Assembly: GCA_022393335.1 (NCBI GenBank)
Contig: JAJEKB010001307.1
Coordinates: forward strand, 1 to 64,000
Length of the DNA stretch: 64,000 bases
Origin: Macrotrachela quadricornifera
Taxonomy: Eukaryota > Rotifera > Eurotatoria > Philodinida > Philodinidae
Direction: 5' to 3'
The notes under the pieces were generated by a model, which was given only the letters and a program-made list of their open reading frames with translations, did no database searches and was not told the origin of the DNA. Below are positions 49,399 through 61,705 of the stretch, piece after piece. Every line of letters begins with the position of its first letter. Positions within the stretch are counted from its first letter, which is position 1. The translations under genes were made by a program, and so were the position numbers.

Positions 49399-50409
49399 TT
49401 ATCTCCATAATAAACGAATACGATCTTTTGAATAATAAAGACCAAGATGAATTTGCCATGGAAATGGACATAAATTAGTATCAATTGTTAATTCATGTGT
49501 ATTATGTGTACGTTCATTTGTTAAACGAATTATTTTTTGATTACAATCAATAAATAATTCTATAATATCATTTTTTTCTATATCACTTTTATATCCATGA
49601 TAATCAGAATATAATTTACCATTTAAACATACAAAATTATTTGAAATCCAACCAAAACTTGTTGGAGTATTAAATGTTGTTGCTTGTAAAGGTATATTTT
49701 TTGAAACAATTCCAATTAAATTCCATTTATGTGTACCAGTTTGTTCAATTTTAAAACGAAAACGATGTTTTCCTGTTGAATATTCTCCTTTACTACGAAC
49801 TGTTCCATAACCATTTGATCCTGTATTAACAATAAGTTTACCTTCATCTTTAATAGATATTCTACCAATTGATTTATCAAATATTTCACTAACATCAATA
49901 AGAATTTTTGAAATAAATGGAATATCATTTCCACTTTTTCGCATATTAATTGTTGGTGGTTTATCTAATTCTTTTTTTATTTTAATAAGTGTATCCATCC
50001 ATTGTTTTAAATCAGTTTCAATAAAATTATCATTATTTTGTGCTTTTGTTAATTCATCAGTTAAATTTTTCATTGTTATTATTGAATTTGATGCAAATTG
50101 TTCAAATGCATATAAATTTTTTTTTCGTGCATCTAAAGCTACTTGATGAATTTTTTCAATTGATTGAATTTCCCATTCATTTATTTGTTTCATTAATGGA
50201 TGACTATTTGATTCTTGTGTATATTGTATAAGTGTTTGTTTACATTGATTATGATCATGAATTATTTTATCTAATAAATTTGATAAATCTAATCGATGTT
50301 GTTCAGCATGATCCGTACAAAAAATTCTTTCACATCCAACACAATATGATAAACTTGGTACTTTACCACATACACTACATAATGATCTGCCTTTTTTTAC
50401 AGATGCCAT
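49399..50409 (-). CDS. B-box zinc-finger, coiled-coil, SPRY-like protein
   Basis: Single exon, 336 residues. Residues 11-38 hold an ordered set of metal ligands (Cys11, Cys14, Cys23, Cys26, Cys31, His34, His38) typical of a B-box-like zinc finger. A coiled-coil region follows (about 40-160). Residues about 175-336 resemble a SPRY domain: GYGTVRSKGEYSTGKHRFRF, WNLIGIV, TSFGWISNN, then FPWQIHLGLYYSKDRIRLLW. The layout resembles TRIM proteins without the RING, so it is not predicted to be a ubiquitin ligase itself. Such genes are frequent in bdelloid rotifers, where their role is unknown. The frame is intact. Confidence 0.82.
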   Translation of the reverse strand: MASVKKGRSLCSVCGKVPSLSYCVGCERIFCTDHAEQHRLDLSNLLDKIIHDHNQCKQTLIQYTQESNSHPLMKQINEWEIQSIEKIHQVALDARKKNLYAFEQFASNSIITMKNLTDELTKAQNNDNFIETDLKQWMDTLIKIKKELDKPPTINMRKSGNDIPFISKILIDVSEIFDKSIGRISIKDEGKLIVNTGSNGYGTVRSKGEYSTGKHRFRFKIEQTGTHKWNLIGIVSKNIPLQATTFNTPTSFGWISNNFVCLNGKLYSDYHGYKSDIEKNDIIELFIDCNQKIIRLTNERTHNTHELTIDTNLCPFPWQIHLGLYYSKDRIRLLWR

Positions 50410-51310
50410 ATGTACATTTGTTTAATAGAGAAATGTTTCAATGAGAACAGAACAAACAAAAAAAAGTCAAATTATATATGATTATAAATAAAATATGTTT
50501 TTCATAATGTTTGAAGGACAATACATGACAATGTTATAAAAACTAAAAAAGCATCTGATTAAGAAATTCAAAGAACACTTTTTGTAGTAAATTTCATGGG
50601 CTACCAATCAGTAAAAAAAAACTTTCTTTTTTCGCTACGCTCGTTCGAAGATGTGACGCCTATAATCAACGATTTCGAAAAACGACTATTGTGTAATAAA
50701 AGTAATTTTCTATGTCGAAGCACTAAATCGTCCGGCGACCTACTGCATGACAGATGTAGAAAATGATGACCACTAATAACATGCTTAGATTCCAGAATTT
50801 TTAGGAAAGTTTAGAAGGCCGTTATATGGTAAAATATACAATAGTCACTAGAATTATAGAGCAAATCTTTTTCTATGAAATGAAACGTTTCCGAACTCTC
50901 TATGACGTTTCTTCACCAATATACATCAGTTTTGCTGAATGCTTCTGAGAATTGACCAAAATTTTCCTCCTACTTCCCCTCAGGAAAATGCCCGTAAAAT
51001 TGAAGAGAGCATTTCTTTGATTTGTTCATACTTTTGACATATTGAAGGCACCACTACTTTATTTCATGTGTAAAAGAACTATTTTTTCTCAAAATTGTCA
51101 ATATATTTGCCGAAATATTACTATTTGATATCGATAAATATCATCTCCTTATATTCAGTATGATTCTAAAATTGACAATATATTCATTCTCTTAATATAT
51201 TTTAAAAATTATTTTTTTATTTGTTATCGATTTTTATAAAATTCGATAAAAAAAAAAATATCTCTTGATTAATTTTTATTCGTATAAGTAATAAAAATTA
51301 TTTTAGTTTT
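50410..51310. other. Intergenic, slightly GC-richer
   Basis: The stretch 50600-51010 has more balanced composition than the surroundings but no frame of useful length on either strand. It may be an old transposon remnant. Confidence 0.4.
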
Positions 51311-52150
51311 TTATACAGGAATTGTCCAAAGAAGAAATGATAATTGATGAGTATTTGAATTTAAATTTTGTCTTGATCGTTCGGTTAATTTTGGACATTG
51401 AACAAATCCAATTATTTTTAAATTTATACAATTTTTAATTAAAAATATAAATCCATCATCTGTTATATCTGTACACATTCTTAAATTAATTTCATTTAAT
51501 GTATAACAATATAATGATTGTCCAATAGAAATTAATGATTTATCAGTTATATTTGTTTGAGATAAACCTAATGAACGAAGATATTTTAATTGATGAAGTT
51601 CATTAATACCATTATCTGTTATTTTTATACAACCAGTTAAATCAAGTTCGATTAAACGTAAACAATATTTACCAATAGCACGAAAACTTTTATCAGTTAT
51701 ATGTAAACAATATTGTAAACGAAGTTTTCTTAATAATGGATATTGTTGAAGAAATTCTATTAAACCATAATCTGTTATATTTGTTCGACGTAAATAAACA
51801 ATAGTTGGATTAAGTACAGATGGTAATTTTATATGTAATGATATTTCATTTGAAATTAATTCAAAATTCGTTTTTTCTTCTATTTGATCATTTAATGAAC
51901 AACGAGCCATTAATATTAATGAACGATCTGTTATATTTATACAATCACTAAAATCAAATGTACGTGTACGAGAATTGAGTAAAAGAGATAAATTATCATC
52001 ATTTATAAGATTACGATGAGAAAGTAATGTGAATAAACGTGCTTTAAGATTAACAGGTAATGTAGATAATAATAATGGTTGTATTGTAACAATTGTATTA
52101 AATTTATTAACAATTGCATATGCACATAATTCAACTAATTTAACAACCAT
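51311..52150 (-). CDS. AMN1: AMN1 homolog, leucine-rich repeat protein
   Basis: Single exon, 279 residues (human AMN1 258). AMN1 in yeast antagonises the mitotic exit network; the animal protein is poorly characterised. The N-terminus resembles AMN1 rather than an F-box protein: LVELCAYAIVNKF, then PLLLSTLPVNLKARLFTLLS (compare PLPPNIKDRLIKIMS in human). Six or more cysteine-type leucine-rich repeats follow, with ITDRSL, ITDYGL, ITDKSFRAIGKYC, ITDNGINEL, ITDKSLISIG, ITDDGF and LTERSRQNL. The end HQLSFLLWTIPV matches the human NKLKQVTWTVY. No F-box is present. Confidence 0.85.
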   Translation of the reverse strand: MVVKLVELCAYAIVNKFNTIVTIQPLLLSTLPVNLKARLFTLLSHRNLINDDNLSLLLNSRTRTFDFSDCINITDRSLILMARCSLNDQIEEKTNFELISNEISLHIKLPSVLNPTIVYLRRTNITDYGLIEFLQQYPLLRKLRLQYCLHITDKSFRAIGKYCLRLIELDLTGCIKITDNGINELHQLKYLRSLGLSQTNITDKSLISIGQSLYCYTLNEINLRMCTDITDDGFIFLIKNCINLKIIGFVQCPKLTERSRQNLNSNTHQLSFLLWTIPV

Positions 52151-53830
52151 GATCTAAAAAAAGAGAAAAGAAATTATAAATCAATAAAATACCATATGAA
52201 ATTATTGTAAAATGTTAATAACTAAATTGTATTATTTTCATATTAATATTTTTATAAATATTTCTAATGATTAAAATGCATTTTAAATCACCATCTATCA
52301 CTTACATTTTATCACTAAACATTACCATGACTACGTACACTATTCTAAAATTAAAATAAGGAATTATATAAACCATAAAACATCTACTAAACTTTATCTA
52401 TCGTTCTTATTTTATTTATTTATCTATTAGTTGATATAACTGATCGTAAAAGTGATAATAGCCTAGATATAGGTAATAGATGGCAGTTTAAAATTCATAT
52501 CTTGATCCTGTATTTAATTGTATTTTGTTTATTTTTTTCATAAATAATCAATACAATATATTGTTCATACATATTATATATATTAAAGGTGCAATTTGTG
52601 AAAGTATCTATATAATTTATATTAATCAAATATAAACTCATCATATACATTCATTGCAAATAGTTTCGATACTGAATAAAAACTATATAAATTTCAATCT
52701 TTTTGGATTAATATTTTTATGATGAATAGAATTCAATAAATTCTGATCGCAAGTAATAATTTGACATTGAACAACTTTAATGAAACAAATTTAGAAAGGA
52801 AACATTGATTTCTTTTTTCTAGAGATATACAAAACAAACTTTTATAGTTCTTCATAATTTTGATACACATATTGATCGTCAAGCAGAGATCTGCATGAGA
52901 GTAGAGAATCTACCGCTGCTGCATTGCTGTCGTGACGTGTCATTGAAAAAGTACTTATCCCATTGCTATTGCCATGATATTCAACAGAATGTTTTGAGTT
53001 TCAAGATTGTAGCTCGTTTAAACTGGAACAAGTGCTGCTAATAGATCAGATTCATTAAATGGTACAATATAATATATATTTCGCATAGAGATTCTCTACA
53101 AAATGACAGACTTTTGATAATTTTTCTTAGAAATTATCTCCGCTTCTACCTTTTTCACATAAAAAAAAACTGATTAAGTGCTAATGAATACTTTAGGATT
53201 TTTTTGTGACTAGTATATATTTTATTTTTGAGTAATATATTTATAATAACATAATTATTTTCATCAGAATATTAGATAAGACCTACACATTATCATCTAA
53301 ATGAAATATATCTTACAATATCGATTATTTATTATTTTTACTTTGTATAAAATCATTTAATTCTCTACTAAAAATAAATTTATCAATATTAAATACTTTT
53401 AATCTAAAGAATAAATAAAAGTTAATAAAAGACTTAAATTGTTCTTTGTTTTTGAATATTTCATCATTAAAAAAGAAAAAAAACGTGGAACAAAATCAAA
53501 TCAATAACATAAACATTACAAAGAAAAGAAAAAGAAAAAAAAAAACAACAACAAACTAACAAGACAAAAGACAATGTTCTTATAATAAAACGTATAACAT
53601 AAAATAACAATAGAATGATAAATCAAAGAAGAAAAAAAGCAATGTTTTTTTTTCTTTGTATATAAATAAAGAAAAGAAGAAAAAGAAAATGCTACTTTAG
53701 AGAGTTTTCAACCTCTGATAGTATAACGATGGATTAAAGAAATAAAAATTTTTATTTGACAAATGATTACATGAATAAAAAAACAAACAAACAAACTTTA
53801 CCTATTCGAAGCATATGTAAACAAAAAAAG
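52151..53830. other. Intergenic with an orphan open stretch
   Basis: AT-rich except 52860-53050. There a TTTTTTCTAG acceptor-like site at 52822 opens a 72-codon plus-strand frame to a stop at 53041, rich in cysteine and with balanced codon use. No partner exon was found. The remainder is homopolymer-rich. Confidence 0.4.
52823..53041 (+). other. Orphan open stretch, possible exon or gene remnant
   Basis: A 72-codon stretch with no early ATG, following a polypyrimidine-AG acceptor. It encodes seven cysteines (segments LLHCCRDV, SHCYCHDI, NWNKCC) and uses GC-ending codons (CTG, CAG, AAG, GTG, TGC) far more than nearby noncoding DNA. It could be the last exon of an unseen gene, or a fragment of a mobile element or pseudogene. 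Confidence 0.3.
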
Positions 53831-56233
53831 CTATCTATTATAAGAATTTAAATTATTTGGATATGATTGTGTAGAACTTATATTTGATTGTTCAGATGAT
53901 GTTGATGTGAAATTTTGAGCACTGTTATTTGGTGGTTGTTGATGATTAATTGATGAATAATCAGAAGATTGTTGTTGTTGTTGTTGTTGTTGAGAATGAT
54001 AACCATTTGGACGACGATCATATTCGGAACGATTTTCTTTTAAAATTAAAAGAAAGAAAAATAGATTTAAAAATAATTGTTCAACTTTTAATTATTTTTC
54101 TTATTATAATCTCGATAGTTCTATGTATGTTCAAAAGATCGAATGACGTCATTTTTATATAATATTTTACTCACAGATTGGTATCTTTGTTCTTAAAAAG
54201 TGCTAAAAGCTTTAATGGAAATGAGTATTTCCTGTTTGAAATAAGGAATTTACAAGAAATATTTAACGCTTTCTAAAGACAATAAAACCAACCTGTAGAC
54301 AAAATTTCATCATTCAGTTTTTTTGTATAGTAAAACGATCGCAACTTTCGTAAGAGAGTGTATGAGCTGTTATCCATTTGGGCTTTTTCTAGCCTTATTA
54401 ACTCCTACTTAAGGACAAAACATCATTTCCAGAGCTTGTAATCACTTGGGATACTTTCCTTGTTAGTCATAGAGAATTTCATATTGTTATTTTACAAAAA
54501 ATCAACTACACTGCTGATTCGATGTAAGAAATTAGATAAAAAATACATATAGTATTTAATTTTCAATATAATCTATATGAACTGAATGATAAATACATTG
54601 TATGCGGAATGAAATTGGATGTTTAAGAATCAATAGAGAACTATAAAGTTGAAGTTCTTTTTCACAACTTCGAAATTTTTGTATCAATATTATCTGAATA
54701 TTGAACATTGCGAACAGACAAGGATTTATTCAATGTTTCTAAAAATACGATTTTTTTTTACTAATATTCCCTTTCTGAGATGCTCTTTGTCTAAACAATC
54801 AATAGTTGAAGTTGCAATGTTTTCAATGATATAAATATCATTATATTGTCATTGTAGTTGATCATTCAACTGTTATTTTATTTATTTTTCTGTTCTAAAA
54901 TTCATTATTAATTTATATATTAGATATTACCTTTTATGTTTATTTGTTCATTATTATGAAGAATGAACATTCAATTTATGAAAAAAGATAATCGAAGATA
55001 GTCATAATTTTGATTCCGAGAGAATAGAAACTTTCTGGAGATTTTCTAGTAATCGATATTTTAATCATCATACCATTCAGAAGGACGATACTTTCTCAAA
55101 AATTAAATTCGCATGACTTTACTGTAGACTATTTATTTAATTTATTAATAAAATATTTTAATTGAAATTAAATTCAATATATTACAAGAAATGAATCATA
55201 GCCATATGTGTAATATTGATTCGTATTTCTTTAAATATGTTTTTTTTTTAAATATTAATACATTTATTTATATAAATAATATATATTAGAATTCAGATGT
55301 ATTTAAACATTAAAAACAAAACAAATATCAATTCTCACTTTTATAATATGATTGAGAAGGTTGTTGCTCATTATGATGTTGTTGTTGTTGTATATCACCT
55401 TGCCGTCGTTGTGTAGGTGGTGATGGTTGAGATTGTTGTTGATAATTAGATGAATTTGTCATAAGATTATTCATTGAACGATGTGATGGAAATCGGTTTG
55501 ATTTTTGATTCCAATAATTATCATTATTTCCACTATTATAACCACGTGAATAATTTCCACTATTACCAGATCGGCGAGGATTATTATAATTTGACCAATA
55601 TTGTCCTGAATATTGATTATTATGTTGATGAGAATTATAATGTTGTTGTTGTTGTTGTTGTGAATGACCTTTTGAATAATTTGATGAAATTGTTTCATTA
55701 GTATTTGAATCATTTATTGATGTTGATCCTGTACTACTTGTTGTTGCTGTTCGACGAGAACCTTCATTTATAGTATTTTGATTATTCCAAACTGAAACAA
55801 AAAAAAAAGTAACTAATATCATATTTATTCATCTTAATTAGTGATATACAGATGTGAACTAATAATTCATCATTAATCGATTAATTTTATATAATTAACT
55901 AACCTGCTTGTAAATGTTGAATAACTTCTGAATAATTAGTAAATCCTTCTGGATTAACTGTTATTGATTCAGCAACCGAACTTGTTCGAGAATTTTGTCC
56001 TGATCCACTAAAAATTTTTCATTATTTTAAAAGAAAATTTTAATAATTAGTTTTTTTTTTAATTACCGTTCAATATTATAATTGTTTCCAAATTGAAATT
56101 GTTTTTCAGCACCAGATGAATTTGGTGTTGAATGACGTGATGAAGAATTTGTTGATGGATAATGTTGATATTCATCACGTGAAGATATATATTCTTCATT
56201 TAAAATTTGTTCATTTGGAATAGTATTCATCAT
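53831..56233 (-). CDS. Q/N/S-rich low-complexity protein, 4 exons
   Basis: Exons 56233-56067, 56007-55904, 55791-55339 and 54036-53831 join in frame to 309 residues. The third intron (54037-55338, 1.3 kb) uses donor GTGAGA; if it is retained, translation stops five codons later at 55328. The N-terminus is Ser/Asn-rich; one segment, ITVNPEGFTNYSEVIQHLQA, looks ordered. The rest is prion-like: poly-Gln runs, NQYSGQYWSNYNNPRR, Tyr/Gly/Asn/Arg mixtures and a second poly-Gln in the last exon. Composition suggests an RNA-binding or granule-forming protein, but no RRM, KH or other domain is visible. A TATAG acceptor lies 11 bases before the ATG, so either the leader is trans-spliced here or an upstream exon exists. 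Confidence 0.7.
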
Positions 56234-56244
56234 TGAATAAGAAT

Positions 56245-57210
56245 CTATAATATTATGGAAATAAAAATGAATTTGGAAAAAATAAATCGATTAAATTTAT
56301 ATATTTATTCAGAAAATAAATAAATAAATAATGGATAATTAATCTATTGGTTTAATATAAACGAATAAAAATAAAATAGTTATATATATATATATAAAAT
56401 AAAATAAAATAAACAAGAAATATAAAAGTTTTTGAATTTTAATAAATTTATAAATTTTCTTAAAGAAAAAAAAAATCATATAGAAATTCATACAAATATA
56501 ATGCGACATCTAATATTAAATATTAATTAATTGATTTTAACCGTTCAGAAATAATTAGAAATAAACAAAATCATAATAATAATTCATTTCATATAAAGTT
56601 TATTTATATATGAAATGAAATAAAAATACACTTTTATTATATTACATAGCTGATAATGCTTTAAAACATTAATCAAATGTCTACATACTAATTTCCGTTA
56701 GATTATTATGTTTCTTCTTGTCATCATTAATATTACTGTCAAAGAAAATCGAATATAAATACAAAGGTTATAAATACATCAAATATTTGCTCGATTAATA
56801 TCGAAAAGTAGAACTGATAATTTCTAGTTTAATAAAGCAAGATAAAAAATTTTGTTTTATCAGAAAAAAAAACAACTAAAATATCTCCATATTCGTCTCT
56901 TCTTAAGTTCTAAAACTATTTAAATTATCTACCATAGTACTTTACGTTATATTTATAACTGAACAAAGAAAAAAATACAAAAAAAAAAACAACAAATTTT
57001 TTTTAATCAGCCAAACTGATTCTAAGTTTAATCAAATGAAATCAACATATTGTTCATTTTCACTGTGCTTTAACAATTCATACACATTGAAAAAGAACAA
57101 AAAAACGAAGTCGCTATACAACAAGAAAACAAACAAAAAAAAAAAACAAGAAAAATTTATATTAAAGTACACACAAAAAAAATCGAAACAAATTATTTTT
57201 GTTTTTAATT
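56245..57210. other. Spacer between two minus-strand genes
   Basis: About 1 kb of AT-rich sequence with (TA)n near 56380. It is either intergenic or, if the two neighbouring genes are one, an intron. No frame is supported. Confidence 0.4.
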
Positions 57211-57604
57211 TTACTTGCCACAATGCACACAACAACCATTATTTATCAAATCGAATCGTTCTTCTTGAATTCTATTATTTAATAACATAGGTATCACATC
57301 ATCATTCTGTCGATTATTATTTCCCATTTTCGTTGATGCTGTTGGAGATGTTACTGTTGGCAAAGCAATACCACCTGTTAATTTATATATCGTTCGACTG
57401 TATTTTTTTGAACTAATATAAACATAATAAAAATTAAATATAGAAATATTTAAAAAAATAAAATTAAATAACTAACCAAGTTGAATCAATACCAGCATTT
57501 ATATATGTTGTTCCATCGCATGCATTATCTTCAGATAAATGTCTATCCAATGGTTGACGTGGTGGTGATCGACGTTTTTGTTGACGTACAATAACACTGC
57601 TCAT
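57211..57604 (-). CDS. Small basic protein of unknown function, 2 exons
   Basis: Exon 1 is 57604-57477 and exon 2 is 57412-57211, phase 2, 64-bp intron with GTTAGT donor; the product is 109 residues. It starts MSSVIVRQQKRRSPPRQPLD, is basic at the N-terminus, has a YKLTGGIALPTVTSPTAST segment, and ends with a cysteine cluster (NNGCCVHCGK). No signal peptide or TM helix in this model. I do not recognise the family. An alternative is that a donor inside the last codons (AATG|GTTGTT, phase 1) splices to 56244, making one protein with the Q/N-rich gene; phase permits it but the donor is weak. Confidence 0.55.
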
Positions 57605-60600
57605 ATTGGAATGTAAAAATTCAGTAGAATTATGTAAAGATAAGTAAGTGATACACAATACAATTAAAGATGTTATAAATCCTGTACTATTGTACAAGTA
57701 TTTATTTAGATAGTAATATAAGATGAAGTAGAAGAGGAAGAAATGAAAGTTCCGAGAACGGTTTACTGACTATCTGAGAGTATTACACACATATATATAC
57801 ATGGACATGTGCCTGTCGTCCGTTTACCCTCGAAGAAAGAGAAAAGAGAAGGAAGAAAAAGAATGGCGACAGAACGAGAAAGAAAAATAGGTCGCCGTTC
57901 ATACAGCGTCCTCCGCTGGTGCTCTTACTATTCGCTCTTCGCTCCTTCAATGTTTTTGTATTACCTTTGTCCTTTTCTCTTTTCATTGTCGTCATTATTT
58001 ATTCATCCATAAACATTCAGCAGTATAACATCATAAATGATTCGTTATTAGTCATAATTATTTTTAAAAAACAAATGTAAATAAGAAAATTATTAAGGGA
58101 AAAAGAACAAGAAAATAATAGTGCTTGTACGGCCAGTACAAAGGTTGAAATAATAACAAATTTTGATAACTAAATGCAAATAAACATTCTATCTATTCTT
58201 GTTTCTTTTTGAAAATTTATTGATAAAGAAAAAGAATAATAATTAATCAATTATGATCAAATTATGATTCAGGTTTATTTTTATTGACTAATAAAGCCAA
58301 TTAATGTTATTGTTGAATATGTGGGATAGTCGAATTAGTTGAGGGTGGGTGGCTAACAGGATTAATGTAATCACTATCTAAGCAAATAGACATAGTGACT
58401 CAAGTCTATGATATGAAAAGGTGAAGAATATTTATTTTATTGGTTGACGAAATTATCTTACAGAAATCGAAATTTATGACACATTGTGTCAACTGGGTTT
58501 TTCTTTCTTTCCTTTATGCATAATAAAAATCTAAAAATAATTTCTGTTATCATGTATAAGGTAAGAATTATGTTAAATGATTAGTGAAAATTGTGTGTGG
58601 GGCAACAAATTCATATTATTGATTTAATAGCTACATCATTGTAGAAGTATAAATAGATGATTGTGTTGAAAAATATGGTGCGATTGAATATTGATTATTG
58701 ATAAGGCAATTGATTGTAATTATATGATATCATAGATTAGAAAAGTATTTAAAAAAGGAAATGAAAGAAATTTTGTGAAAATTATTTATCTATTAATATT
58801 AATTGTTGTTGTTATTTAAAATGAATTTTCATTTCAAATTTTCATTCCGTTTTACATCGATGAGGTAATTATTGTTAAAATTCAAGTTATTCCTATAAAA
58901 TATTATTTATCCTTATTTATAGAAATATTAAAAACTATCAAAATCTTTAAAAATTGTCTCTCTATTCTTCTGTGTATGTCTATGTAACTGATCTTATTTA
59001 TTGAGACGACAAGTCTTTGTCAGCTGATAAGAGCTTTGTTCTTGTATCGATTTGTTTGAAAGGCGCTAAAAGAATTCAAATCGAGTGACTATTGCCAAAT
59101 GTATCTAAGAAAAGTTTATAGAAATATTCAGAACACAGCAGAAAACAAGGAATATTGTAGGTTACAACCTATCATTTTTCAAAAACTTTATTTTGTATTA
59201 TTTTATCCTATTTTTGACGGTGAAGGTGTGAAGGAGAAGGTAGATATAAGGTATGAAGGTCAGAATGAAGTTAAAAGTTATTGTACTTTCATATAACAAA
59301 CAGTAGAAAAAATAATTTGAAAAGAACTTTTTTTGAAAAACAAAGGTCATAACCTTCAAGATCCAAAATACCTAAATTATGAAACATTCATATATCAAAG
59401 ATATTATCTTAAAAAATCCTTGAATTTTTTATGTAATATACTCTAGGTAAGATCTTGATATAATTAATGGTTGTTGAAGATATCCTTCTTCATCATTTTC
59501 AACTTAAATTTTTCATCTAAAAAAATTTGAATTAGTTCATGTTTTATTTAATAAAATAATTATTTGACTAGGATCAATTTTTGATATTGGGTTTGATGTA
59601 AATAGTATTCTATTTGACAGATGCTATGTTAGATTTACCACTATAAATGATTAAAATGATGATTTGAGAAATTGTTTAATTTTAGAGGGAAATATTTGTA
59701 TTCTTCGAAGTTTATCAATATCATTGTATACATGAATTATGTATCTGGTCATATCTATAATCAGCTACTTATAGAACATAGTCTAAGAACTATTATTGTA
59801 GAACAAGTAGTACTTCTTTCACAAGGACACTTTACAGTATAGAGTTTTAACACAAAGATTATGGCTCTAATCATTGCATTGAGTAAAATACAGAGCAGAC
59901 AAAAGTATTTTAACAAGATCGATATACTGAATATTATATAGGACTTGAGACTAGGAACGTAATACTTGTTCAAAAATTGGATTTATTTTTCAAAAGCTCG
60001 TATTTATTTGCATTTTAGAAAGAAAAGTTTTGAATAGAATACTGAACATACTTATTAACATCTATTGTACATCGATCATTAATTCTAAGACATCTAATGA
60101 AAAAATTATTAAAATCTTTTAATTAAATCATAAAGTTAAAAGACTGATATCCAATTTGAATTAAAGTAAAATAGAATTTATTACTTTATCTATTAAATAT
60201 ATACATTATTGTTTTTACTTTCAAATAATTATACTTATTAATTTATTAAATATAGTTATAATTAAACCCAAAACAAAAAAAAAGATGATCTTTTTTCAAT
60301 GTTTTTATTTTATTTAATTATATCAAAATTGCCATATAGGCCATATTAACCAAATATTAACGATAAGAAAAAAAGACTATGTCATTATGACGTTAAATGT
60401 TGTGTCTACTAGTATTCTTTTATAACTAGATTTTAGTCTTATCTTCTTCCGAATATTCAATTGAATAAAAACATGTCATATTTGTAGATTGATTGTCTAT
60501 ATATATATATTAATAATTCATAAAATAAAACAAATAATCTGTATGTTTGATAATTAAAAAAGGAAAAATTTGTACATGATAACTATTCATAGATGTCGTC

Positions 60601-61705
60601 ACTAATCGATATTCTGTAACATTTATCTTTAAGTATAATATGAAACAGACATCTTATATTTTTCAATCATGATATTATTTTTTAGACATATGCACTAATA
60701 ATGTCACTAGTTGTTTTTCTCTTTTTTGTTTACTCCATTAGAACATACATTTACAATTGTAAAAAATGAAAAAGCTCTTTACAAAGATGTACGTGTCAAT
60801 TTAATAATAGTTGACACTATGACAGATGAGATAAGTTTTATATTTGCAGTAATGCATTTTCATCTGATTCTTTAAGAATAGAAAAGTGCTGATAATGGTT
60901 CGATTTCATTAATAATGTTTGATAATTTCTATTGAATTAAATGAAATGAAAAATATTATAAATTGATGTATAATAATAATGTTTTTATACTATAAATTTA
61001 TTAATAACAGTTGTTTGACTTTATATGAAATTAAAAAAATTAGAAATTTTTTTTCTTTTTTAATTAATTAATATGATAATTATTTTTTCTTTTTCAAATA
61101 TTTTTAATAGATGAAGATATTCTTTGATAATAATTTGACATTAAATAAATTAATTTAGTTTTTGAAAAATTTTCTATTTATAATATTTGAATATATAAAT
61201 ATGTTATGAATAATTAAATTGTTTAAAAATAGAAGACAATGAGAGAAAAAAAAAATTTTCTTTTGTCTTTTGTCCTTGTATTTATATTATAGATGATTCA
61301 ATAATGTCTGACTAAATAATTGAAGATAAATAAATTTTTAATTTAATAAAATATTAAAAGTTAAATTTAAATATTTTCTTTAAAATAAAAATCTTATTGA
61401 AATAATTTACTTAATTTTGTTATTCTGAATTATTATATCCTTTCTTAGATTTCTATAATGAAAAAAAAACAAAAATATTCTTTTTTTTTTCGGTTAGGCA
61501 AAGGAATTTTATTCTGGGTCTCCGGCACATTAAGAGATTATGTTGGCTCTGATGATGATAATAATGATATTACAAATATTTTGTGCGTTGTCAGAATAAT
61601 AAAGAATAGATAAATGACTTTCCTGGCTCGCGTTACGTCGTTTTTTTGACTCTTTCTTTATAAATAATGTTATTTTTGCTGTTTGTTTTTCTTTTGTATT
61701 AAGAT
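57605..61705. other. Long intergenic region
   Basis: 4.1 kb without a supported gene. Opposing frames at 57783-58012 come from purine/pyrimidine-rich sequence. Frames at 59099-59296 and 59761-59973 show no domain, signal peptide or splice context. Confidence 0.45.

Noticed and set aside
50040..50444. Plus-strand frames across the B-box gene
   Set aside because: Antisense shadows of the single-exon gene on the minus strand.
55471..55713. Ile/Asn-rich and Tyr/Asn-rich frames over the Q/N-rich exon
   Set aside because: Frame-shifted readings of the CAA/AAT-rich exon.
57783..58012. Two overlapping opposite-strand frames near the small basic gene
   Set aside because: Purine/pyrimidine-rich low-complexity sequence, with no supporting features.
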